DNA of 46,643 nucleotides from an uncultured Prevotellaceae bacterium (GTDB taxonomy: Bacteria > Bacteroidota > Bacteroidia > Bacteroidales > Bacteroidaceae). A program made the position numbers and the translations under genes. The stretch is taken from contig CAMZAE010000013.1 of the NCBI GenBank assembly GCA_947304115.1, forward strand, positions 1 to 46,643, in the 5' to 3' direction. The notes beneath the pieces are model-generated. The model did not search any database, had not been told where the DNA came from, and saw nothing but the letters and a program-made list of their open reading frames with translations. Position 1 is the first letter of the stretch; each line of letters opens with the position of its first letter. Positions 29,470-35,721 of this stretch are shown here, in pieces.

Positions 29470-30018
29470 ATGGCACAACATCCTTTGTCTAAATTCCGCT
29501 TTTGCCCCCTTTGCGGCTCCAAAAGATTTATAGAAAACAACTTCAAAAGCAAACGTTGCGAGGATTGCGGCTTTGTATATTACTTCAACCCAAGTTCCTC
29601 GACTGTGGCGGTGATTGTGAACGAAGCCAATGAACTGTTGGTTGTGAGAAGGGCTAAAGAACCAGCTAAGGGGACGCTCGACTTGCCAGGTGGCTTTTGC
29701 GACTGCCATGAGACGGCCGAGGAAGGCGTAAAGCGGGAGGTCAGAGAGGAGACAGGGCTTTGCGTGGACAGCACAACGTTTCTTTTCTCCATTCCCAATA
29801 TCTATCCCTACGGCGGACTGGACATCCATACCATTGACATGTTTTTCCTTTGTCGGGTGGCCGATACAAGGGGAGTCAAAGCGATGGACGATGCCGGAGA
29901 AGCGATTTGGATACCTTGGCAAGAGGTCAAGCCGGAAGACTTCGGACTGAAGTCCATCAGTCAGGGCGTTTCCCGTCTGTTGCAGATGCACGTTGAGGAC
30001 TTGGCCAACGTCCGCTGA
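29470..30018 (+). CDS. Nudix hydrolase with N-terminal zinc ribbon
   Basis: 182 aa. A zinc-ribbon-like start (CPLCGS ... CEDCGFVYYFNPSSSTVAVIV) precedes a Nudix domain whose box reads GGFCDCHETAEEGVKREVREETGL, with the catalytic REVREE. Such proteins hydrolyse nucleoside diphosphates linked to another group; the NADH pyrophosphatase/NudC group has a similar ribbon. Substrate not assignable. The ATG at 29449 (MTKSTSSM) is an alternative start. The last 62 nt overlap, tail to tail, the acyltransferase gene on the other strand. Confidence 0.87.
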   Translation: MAQHPLSKFRFCPLCGSKRFIENNFKSKRCEDCGFVYYFNPSSSTVAVIVNEANELLVVRRAKEPAKGTLDLPGGFCDCHETAEEGVKREVREETGLCVDSTTFLFSIPNIYPYGGLDIHTIDMFFLCRVADTRGVKAMDDAGEAIWIPWQEVKPEDFGLKSISQGVSRLLQMHVEDLANVR

Positions 30019-31009
30019 GCCAAGGAACTCTTTCAACATAAGGCACAAGCCAGGCACAGAGGCAGAAGATGACAGGCAGGAGGATGAGCACATCGTCCAC
30101 TCTTCCGTAGATGCTCCTGCCAAAGGAAAGGTGCGTGAACTTGTAGAAGTAAAGCATCGGATAGTGCGAGATGAAGAAGACCATACTGTGCTCTCCGATG
30201 AAGCACAGCAAGGGGATTCGTGGCACTTGAAGCGTCAAAAGCACGCCTGCCAAACCGCAAAGTATCAAGGTGGCATTCACGACTGCCATCAAAGCATTGC
30301 CCGTGAAGACGTTCTGGCTCATATTGTAAGTGCCTGGCGACACAAAGCCCAAGACGACAAAGGCCGCCACCATCAGCCACGAAGCAGCCATCACCTGCTG
30401 ATTGCCGAACCTCTGCATCACCCATCGCCACAATCTGCCAAGATAGAAGAAGTAACAGGCAATGAAGGCGTTGCCGAGGCTCATCGGCACGTTATTTCCT
30501 GTGCTGTATGCCCAATAACTCACAGCGGGAAAGAGGATTGTGAGCCAGCAGAGATGCTTCACCTTGTCGATGTACCGCACCATCATATAGACGGTGAAGA
30601 ACGAGAAGAGGAACCAGATGGGCGAATTGCCATAGAAGCCGCTCTTCATCCAGACATGGCTCCATTCCAACGGCTCGACGAACTTCTTGTAGCGGCTGGC
30701 AAGAGGGAAATAGAAGCTGAAATAGACGATGGCACCGATGATGCCGCTCATCAGATAGGGCACGAGCAGACGCTTCGAGCGGTCGCGAAGGTAGTCAAGG
30801 TCTGTGCCGGCCGAAGTGCCTTTGTTGAAATAGCCGGCCTTGAAGAAGAAGAAACTCATAAAGAAGAAGCTCCAGCGCATCACTTCGAGCCACCATTCCT
30901 GCTTGTCCTGTCCGCAGAAAGACATGATATGCAGCGTCACCATCCGGATGATGCAGATACCGCAAAGGATGTCGAAAGCGTGGTTTCTTTTCTTCAGTTC
31001 ATTGTTCAT
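29957..31009 (-). CDS. Membrane acyltransferase (acyltransferase-3 family)
   Basis: 350 aa, about ten hydrophobic helices. The N-terminus NHAFDILCGICIIRMVTLHI matches the start of acyltransferase-3 proteins (catalytic-type His in TLH), followed by FFFMSFFFFKAGYF, DRSKRLLVPYLMSGII and GNSPIWFLFSFF, all typical. These proteins O-acetylate polysaccharides or other envelope molecules. It lies directly upstream of nothing obvious but 12 nt downstream of a LicD-family gene, so the pair probably decorates surface glycans. Its C-terminal region (WPSPQRASATDGKRPD) overlaps the Nudix gene. Confidence 0.85.
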   Translation of the reverse strand: MNNELKKRNHAFDILCGICIIRMVTLHIMSFCGQDKQEWWLEVMRWSFFFMSFFFFKAGYFNKGTSAGTDLDYLRDRSKRLLVPYLMSGIIGAIVYFSFYFPLASRYKKFVEPLEWSHVWMKSGFYGNSPIWFLFSFFTVYMMVRYIDKVKHLCWLTILFPAVSYWAYSTGNNVPMSLGNAFIACYFFYLGRLWRWVMQRFGNQQVMAASWLMVAAFVVLGFVSPGTYNMSQNVFTGNALMAVVNATLILCGLAGVLLTLQVPRIPLLCFIGEHSMVFFISHYPMLYFYKFTHLSFGRSIYGRVDDVLILLPVIFCLCAWLVPYVERVPWLSGRWPSPQRASATDGKRPD

Positions 31010-31021
31010 AGTCCTTAGTTC

Positions 31022-31876
31022 TTAGTTAGGAAAGACGAGTTCTGCAGGTCGGTGGCTGACTTTCATTTCATCGGGAACGTCCTTTATGACCTTGCCGTAG
31101 TGGTTGTTGAGGTAAAGCAGGAGGTCTTTGGGAGCGCAGACCTGCAAAGGTCCGAGTGTGACGGTCTGAGCCTGCTTGATGTCTTCGACGGGAACGCGCT
31201 CGCTCTTTGTGATGATGTTCTTCACCACCTGCCCCCTGCTCCTTGCTCCTTGCCCCTTGCCCCCATTGAAAGCCGTCTGCACCCTATACATTATATTATA
31301 TATCGTGCGTTTGCTGAGCAACGTCACCAGTATTCTTGTAAAGAAGCAAGGCAGCCAGCCTCTCGGACGAGGCTCCGGGATGTCGCACTTGCCGCAATGC
31401 TTCCACTGCCATATCTCTTTGGCAATGAAGAGGCCATTGAAGAAGAAGAGCACCTTGTGTTGCAGCCTTTCGAGCCACTTCTGTTTGGGAATCTTGTCGA
31501 AGGGAAAGATGTCAACATAGATACCCTGGTGCATCTTGATATGCATGAACGTAGATTCCGAAAAACGCGAACCATTCATGCGGACCTTCATAAAGAAGAA
31601 AGGCGTGTGCGGCTCTGTCTCTGGCGTTTGCAGGAAGAAGCGGTCGCCAAGTTCCTTTTGCGCAACCTTGGCAAAACGCTCGTAGTCGGGACGCATCATG
31701 CCCACATCGACATCATCGTCCCAAGGCAGAATCTTTTGCCAGAAGTAAGCGCCAACAGCCGTCCCCCCCGTCACGAAGTAACGGATGCCATGCTTTTTGC
31801 AAATGCGATCCACCTCTGCCAGCGTCTCATAGAGCGCTTCCTGCAACCGTTCAAGTTCTTCCTTGCTATAATTCAT
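31022..31876 (-). CDS. LicD-family nucleotidyltransferase-fold protein
   Basis: 284 aa. Hallmarks are FVTGGTAVGAYFWQKILPWDDDVDVGM (34-60, nucleotidyltransferase-like GG and DDDVD metal motif), FFMKVRMNGSRF and GIYVDIFPFDKIP. LicD-type proteins transfer phosphocholine or related phospho-groups onto surface glycans. Two short segments look like repeat insertions: TIYNIMYRVQ (191-200, from an ATATTATATAT tract) and GGKGQGARSRGQ (205-216, from a GAGCAAGG-type repeat also present in the AraC gene). The LicD core motifs are intact. Followed within 12 nt by the acyltransferase, so likely one transcript. The sugar or lipid acceptor is unknown. Confidence 0.85.
   Translation of the reverse strand: MNYSKEELERLQEALYETLAEVDRICKKHGIRYFVTGGTAVGAYFWQKILPWDDDVDVGMMRPDYERFAKVAQKELGDRFFLQTPETEPHTPFFFMKVRMNGSRFSESTFMHIKMHQGIYVDIFPFDKIPKQKWLERLQHKVLFFFNGLFIAKEIWQWKHCGKCDIPEPRPRGWLPCFFTRILVTLLSKRTIYNIMYRVQTAFNGGKGQGARSRGQVVKNIITKSERVPVEDIKQAQTVTLGPLQVCAPKDLLLYLNNHYGKVIKDVPDEMKVSHRPAELVFPN
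31228..31264. repeat. In-frame GAGCAAGG-type repeat in the LicD gene
   Basis: On the plus strand CTGCTCCTTGCTCCTTGCCC and flanks, the reverse complement of the type found at 7806-7838. It encodes GGKGQGARSRGQ in a C-terminal loop. Confidence 0.6.
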
Positions 31877-31985
31877 AATTCACAATTCTTAATCCATAAT
31901 CCTTAATTGATTCTCCTTGCATTTCGGTGGTTTGCTTTTCGCTTCTTTAATTATGAATTGAGAATTATGAATTATGAATTAAAGG
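31875..31985. repeat. AATTATGAATT-type low-complexity spacer
   Basis: Short degenerate direct repeats (AATTCACAATTCTTAATCC; GAATTGAGAATTATGAATT) fill the gap between the LicD and OB-HD genes. The last copy supplies the C-terminal residues HNS and stop of the OB-HD gene. Confidence 0.5.
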
Positions 31986-32840
31986 GGCCACTTTCTTCGT
32001 TCCCAAGGCATTCATGTATTCCATGTCGCCAGCCCCTTCCCACGTGTCGGTCTTGGCACTGAGGTTGTCGATGTGGCTTACGACGATGGCTTCTTGGGTG
32101 CAGGGAACGACGGGACTTCCGAACTCGCGGACACCATGATGAGCCAGGACACAATGCACGATGCGCTTCGTCTCTTCCTTGTCGAAGCCCTTACTCTCGA
32201 GGATGTTCTGCAACCAATGGGCGCCGATATAGATGTGTCCGAGCAGGTACATGTCCGGTTGGGCCTCGCCCTGTTTGCTGTACTCATTCATCTTGCCGCA
32301 GTCGTGGAAGAGGATGGCGAGGATGCAATGCTCCACCTTCACCTCGTAGGGCAGGCAAGGATAGAGTCCGTCGAGCATCCTGAGCATCTGGTGTGTGTGG
32401 TTCAGCAAGCCGCCGGGGTAGGCATGATGCATGGCTGTGGCAGCAGGATAGAGGCTGAAGGGCTGATAGAACCTATCGGCAAACTCCTCGATGACAGCCA
32501 TCAAGTCTTTGTCCGAGCAATAGCTGAGCAGATGCCGGATTGTATCGTCCCAGACATCGCGACGTATTGGCCGAGGCAAGAGGTTGTAGAGCGGATGGTC
32601 GAGGAGTGGCTCGCCCATTGCCTTGAGGTCGCGGAAGTCGCACGACTTCTTGCCGTCGTTGTCCTTCATGTTATAGAAGACGACCAGCCCGCCCACTTGC
32701 GGCTCAGCCGTCGGCGGCATGTCCCAAACCGCCACATTGATGGTCTCTGTCAGGTTCGCCACCTTGAGCGAAGCATAAGGCGCCCCGGTCTTTGTCGTCC
32801 CGTTGCTGCGGCTGATGACGAGGTATTCTTTATTGTTCAT
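31965..32840 (-). CDS. OB-fold/HD-domain protein, YhaM-like exoribonuclease
   Basis: 291 aa from MNNKEYLVISRS (32840); the ATG at 32855 adds MVNNT from a repeat and is less likely. The N-terminal 80 residues form an OB-like nucleic-acid-binding domain (TGAPYASLKVANLTETINVAVWDM). The HD phosphohydrolase domain follows with HHAYPGGLLNHTHQML, FHDCGKMNEY (the HD pair) and LAHHGVREFGSP. This two-domain order is that of YhaM-type 3'-5' exonucleases acting on RNA and single-stranded DNA. Role here inferred from the family. It stands alone, upstream of the LicD gene with an AT-rich repeat between them. Confidence 0.82.
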   Translation of the reverse strand: MNNKEYLVISRSNGTTKTGAPYASLKVANLTETINVAVWDMPPTAEPQVGGLVVFYNMKDNDGKKSCDFRDLKAMGEPLLDHPLYNLLPRPIRRDVWDDTIRHLLSYCSDKDLMAVIEEFADRFYQPFSLYPAATAMHHAYPGGLLNHTHQMLRMLDGLYPCLPYEVKVEHCILAILFHDCGKMNEYSKQGEAQPDMYLLGHIYIGAHWLQNILESKGFDKEETKRIVHCVLAHHGVREFGSPVVPCTQEAIVVSHIDNLSAKTDTWEGAGDMEYMNALGTKKVAPLIHNS

Positions 32841-32902
32841 CGTGTTATTTACCATTTAATCATTTACCATTTATCATTTGTTTTTAATGGCCTTTCCCTT
32901 CG

Positions 32903-32910
32903 CAAAGGTA
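32903..32910 (-). promoter_or_regulatory. -7 promoter element for the OB-HD gene
   Basis: TACCTTTG on the minus strand, 62 nt before the ATG at 32840, with a weak CTTG 18 nt upstream. Confidence 0.55.
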
Positions 32911-32942
32911 CAAAAAAATATGCATTGGCAAGTCCTATAAGC

Positions 32943-32971
32943 AGCAGATTAGAAAATAATCTGCTTTTTTT
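32943..32971 (+). terminator. Orphan plus-strand terminator
   Basis: Perfect 9-bp stem AGCAGATTA / TAATCTGCT with a 5-nt loop, then TTTTTTT. It has the form of an intrinsic terminator in the plus direction, but the nearest gene on the left is on the minus strand. It could end an antisense or small RNA made from about 32870-32940. Confidence 0.65.
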
Positions 32972-33002
32972 GTGTGCTGTAACGAAATAATCGCTAACTT
33001 TG
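32969..33002 (+). promoter_or_regulatory. Promoter upstream of structured RNA A and the methyltransferase
   Basis: TAACTTTG at 32995-33002 fits the -7 consensus exactly; TTTG at 32969-32972 is 22 nt upstream, a little far. It would start a transcript with a leader of about 355 nt before the methyltransferase ATG. Confidence 0.6.
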
Positions 33003-33044
33003 CAGATGAAAGGGCATGAAATGCACCATAATGGTTGCAAACGA

Positions 33045-33300
33045 ACCTTCAGCGGAGGGAAGCCTTATCAAATCTTATTGAAAAGCATTTGCTATTATTT
33101 CGCGTTAAGCCAAAATGCCCAGGAAACAGTTTGGAATAAGAAACGCTCCGAAGTAATAGAGATTGTGGGTGCAGGAATAATGCATCCCATTCCAGTCGAT
33201 GTATAGCAATGCATTTACGCCATTGGCGTGATGCATTCTTATAGACTGGATGGGGTTCCTATTCCTGGGCATGCCCCAAAGCTTAACGCATAAGAAGCAT
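33045..33300 (+). ncRNA. Structured RNA, copy A (leader of the methyltransferase/HNH pair or independent RNA)
   Basis: A long irregular hairpin can be folded: stem 1 GCGTTAAGC (33102-33110) with GCTTAACGC (33281-33289); stem 2 ATGCCCA (33115-33121) with TGGGCAT (33266-33272); stem 2b GGAATA (33133-33138) with TATTCC (33260-33265). An inner hairpin spans about 33183-33255, with CCAGTC/GACTGG, AATGCAT and CGCC/GGCG. A second copy at 46040-46284 keeps the same plan with different stem sequences, which argues for a functional RNA. The reading frame 33000-33206 across it matches nothing recognised. The RNA family is not identified; a 6S-like or Bacteroidales-specific ncRNA is possible. Confidence 0.6.
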
Positions 33301-33319
33301 CACGCTTTCTTTATGCGTC

Positions 33320-33365
33320 AGCGATTGATAGTCGATGCAATAACTTAAAACAACTATCAATCGCT
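33320..33365 (+). promoter_or_regulatory. 13-bp inverted repeat abutting the methyltransferase start codon
   Basis: AGCGATTGATAGT (33320-33332) and ACTATCAATCGCT (33353-33365) are perfect inverted copies with a 20-nt spacer; the ATG starts at the next base. It could be an RNA hairpin that limits translation or a DNA operator. There is no T-run, so it is not a terminator. Confidence 0.6.
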
Positions 33366-34472
33366 ATGGCAAACGAAACCTTATCCAAAGCAAAAGAAGC
33401 GAAGAACGATGAGTTCTACACCCAGTACCACGACATAGAGCGTGAGGTGGAAGCATACCTTGAGTACGACCCCAATGTGTTTCGGGGCAAGACGGTGCTG
33501 CTTCCTTGCGACGACCCTGAATGGAGCAACTTCACCCGCTACTTTGCGCAGAACTTCGAGCGACTGGGCTTGAAGAAGTTGATAAGCACAAGCTATGCAG
33601 TGGAATCAAAGAAGATAAAGGAATGGCAGCCCACGCTCTTTGAGACCGAAAGTCCTTACTTTGATGCAGACAAAAGCCGAACCAATGGCAAGATATTTGT
33701 GCTTGATGAGGACATCAATGGTGACGGTCGCTTCAATATCAACGACCTGCAATGGTCATATCTTGAAGGGGACGGCGACTTTCGTAGCGCTGAAGTAAAG
33801 GTTCTCAGAGATGAAGCGGACATTATCGTGACCAATCCGCCTTTCTCTTTGTTCCGAGAGTTCTTGGCTTGGATTGTAGAGGCAGAGAAGAAGTTCATTT
33901 TGATTGCAAACAAGAACTGCATTACATATAAAGAGGTGTTCCCTTTAATCAAACAAAATAAACTATGGGTTGGAAAAACGCCAATGAGTGAAGACCTCTT
34001 GTTTGAAATACCTAAAGCTTTTGTGCAAGATTTCCTAAATAACGGAAAAGAAGGGAGTAAGTACAAGATTGTTGATGGCAAGGTGCTTGGTCGTTCCACA
34101 AGCATTTGGATGACTAACATTGAACATGGTCGCCGCCACCAGCCCTTGCAACTGATGACGATGGCTGACAACCTGAAGTTCAGCAAGCACAAAGAGATAA
34201 AAGGAAGGACAGGGTACGACCATTATGACAATTACGATGCGATTGAAGTACCATATACCGATGCCATACCAAGCGACTATGAAGGAGCAATGGGTGTCCC
34301 TGTCTCTTTCCTCGACAAGTACTGTCCCGAGCAGTTCGAGATAATAAACGCAAATGAATACAGGCGGAGTGCTTCGGTACCTATTAAGCCTCATGGCTTG
34401 ATAAAGGACAAAGATGGTGCAATAAACGGGAAACCAACTTATGCAAGAATCCTTATCCGCAAGAAACAATAA
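33366..34472 (+). CDS. EcoRI-family adenine-specific DNA methyltransferase
   Basis: 368 aa. The sequence resembles the EcoRI methylase family: an N-terminal EFYTQYHDIEREVEAYL, the TVLLPCDDPEWSNFTRYFA region, and the catalytic motif NPPF (about residue 157) within ADIIVTNPPFSLFREFL, followed by KFILIANKNCITYKEV. It should transfer a methyl group from S-adenosylmethionine to adenine in DNA. No EcoRI-type endonuclease is present. Instead a DUF262-HNH gene starts 12 nt downstream, so the two are surely one transcript. The pair looks like a restriction-modification-like defence module. Upstream is a 360-nt structured leader and an inverted repeat at the start codon, which suggests control of expression. 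Confidence 0.88.
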   Translation: MANETLSKAKEAKNDEFYTQYHDIEREVEAYLEYDPNVFRGKTVLLPCDDPEWSNFTRYFAQNFERLGLKKLISTSYAVESKKIKEWQPTLFETESPYFDADKSRTNGKIFVLDEDINGDGRFNINDLQWSYLEGDGDFRSAEVKVLRDEADIIVTNPPFSLFREFLAWIVEAEKKFILIANKNCITYKEVFPLIKQNKLWVGKTPMSEDLLFEIPKAFVQDFLNNGKEGSKYKIVDGKVLGRSTSIWMTNIEHGRRHQPLQLMTMADNLKFSKHKEIKGRTGYDHYDNYDAIEVPYTDAIPSDYEGAMGVPVSFLDKYCPEQFEIINANEYRRSASVPIKPHGLIKDKDGAINGKPTYARILIRKKQ

Positions 34473-34484
34473 CATATATAACGT

Positions 34485-35645
34485 ATGGAAGCAAAACTTA
34501 GAACCTACACCGTAGGCGAAGTCTGCGACGGCTTTGTCTATAACGAACTTGAAGGCAAAGGGCTTTACGGCCTTTCGGGGCGCCTTACCATTCAGCCGGA
34601 GTATCAGCGCAACTACATCTATGCCGACGGCAAGAAGGATGTGGCTGTCGTGCAATCGGCATTGCATCATTATCCCTTGGGAGTGTTCTACTTCAACATG
34701 ACAGGCGGGAATCGCTGCGAAGTGCTCGACGGTCAGCAACGTATCACTTCCCTGGGGCGCTTCGTGACAGGCAAACTGGCCATCATCGATGACAATGGCA
34801 TCCCACAATACTTCAGCAGCCTCTCGACAGAGTTGCAGGAGCGCATCCTTAAGACGCCGCTGCTGGTATATGAGTGCGAAGGTACAGAGGACGAGATACG
34901 CAAATGGTTCGAGACGGTCAACATTGCTGGCGTGCCTCTGAACCATCAGGAGCTGCTCAATGCCGTCTATTCCGGTGAGTTCGTCACGCTGGCAAAGGCA
35001 GAGTTCAGCAATTCACAGAACGCCAACGTACAGAAGTGGAGCCACTTTATCAACGGAGCCGTCAACAGGCAAGACTATTTGGAGCGGGCTTTGGAATGGG
35101 TAAGCAAAGACCACATTAAGGAATACATGAGCCAACATCGGCACGATGCAGACATCAGCGAAATGAAGACGTACTTCAATTGCGTCATCGATTGGATAGG
35201 TTCCGTGTTCATCGAAGTGGAGAGCGAAATGCGAGGCTTGGAATGGGGAAGGCTCTATGAGACGTATCACAACAAAGCCTACAACCCTGCGGAAGTAAAG
35301 CAACAGGTGAACAAGCTGTACGGCGACCCATACGTCAAGAACCGCAAAGGCGTGTTCGAGTACATACTTGGCGGTTGCAAGGACAAGAGGCTGCTGGACA
35401 TCCGCATCTTCGACGAAGCAACCAAGCGCAAAGTCTATCAAAGGCAAACAGCCGAGGCGGCACTCAACGACACGAGCAACTGCCCGCTATGCGCCATGGG
35501 ACACGAAGCCAACCGAAAGAAGATGTGGAAGCTCGCCGAAATGGACGCCGACCATGTCACCGCGTGGAGCAAAGGCGGCGAGACAAGCATCGAGAACTGC
35601 CAGATGCTCTGCAAGACACACAACAGGGCAAAAGGAAACAGATAA
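34485..35645 (+). CDS. DUF262 (ParB-like) and HNH endonuclease protein
   Basis: 386 aa. The N-terminal DUF262 domain has QPEYQRNYIYADGKKD (about 37-52) and EVLDGQQRITSL (about 79-90), the ParB/Srx-like DGQQR motif. The C-terminal 60 residues are an HNH nuclease: CPLC, then DADHVTAWSKGGETSIENCQ and LCKTHNRAKGN (His, Asn, His plus a CxxC/CxxH zinc pair). DUF262 nucleases include GmrSD-type and other phage-defence enzymes in which the ParB-like domain binds or hydrolyses nucleotides. Partnership with the upstream adenine methyltransferase suggests cutting controlled by methylation, but this specific combination is not one I can name. All key motif residues are present. Confidence 0.88.
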   Translation: MEAKLRTYTVGEVCDGFVYNELEGKGLYGLSGRLTIQPEYQRNYIYADGKKDVAVVQSALHHYPLGVFYFNMTGGNRCEVLDGQQRITSLGRFVTGKLAIIDDNGIPQYFSSLSTELQERILKTPLLVYECEGTEDEIRKWFETVNIAGVPLNHQELLNAVYSGEFVTLAKAEFSNSQNANVQKWSHFINGAVNRQDYLERALEWVSKDHIKEYMSQHRHDADISEMKTYFNCVIDWIGSVFIEVESEMRGLEWGRLYETYHNKAYNPAEVKQQVNKLYGDPYVKNRKGVFEYILGGCKDKRLLDIRIFDEATKRKVYQRQTAEAALNDTSNCPLCAMGHEANRKKMWKLAEMDADHVTAWSKGGETSIENCQMLCKTHNRAKGNR

Positions 35646-35683
35646 GTTTTAGTAAAACAAGGCAGTTTGTGATAATCTTTTTG

Positions 35684-35691
35684 TATCTTTG
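35684..35691 (+). promoter_or_regulatory. -7 promoter element before the Y1 transposase
   Basis: TATCTTTG 31 nt before the likely ATG at 35722. No TTTG at the right distance, so the match is partial. Confidence 0.45.
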
Positions 35692-35721
35692 CAGGCAGAA
35701 AGGAGACAAATCACATGCTTG

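Noticed and set aside
33000..33206. 68-codon reading frame starting with TTG upstream of the methyltransferase
   Set aside because: It starts inside the promoter element, runs through the RNA stems, uses no ATG at its start and resembles no known protein.
33102..33289. GTTAAGC ... GCTTAAC as integron attC-like core sites
   Set aside because: The two motifs are in the reverse order to an attC site (RYYYAAC must come first), no integrase is present, and the pair is better explained as stem 1 of the structured RNA.
33320..33365. Invertible promoter flanked by inverted repeats
   Set aside because: The spacer of 20 nt is too short to be a recombinase-inverted switch and no recombinase gene is near.
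33045..35645. Retron: structured RNA followed by effector genes
   Set aside because: No reverse transcriptase is encoded in the window.
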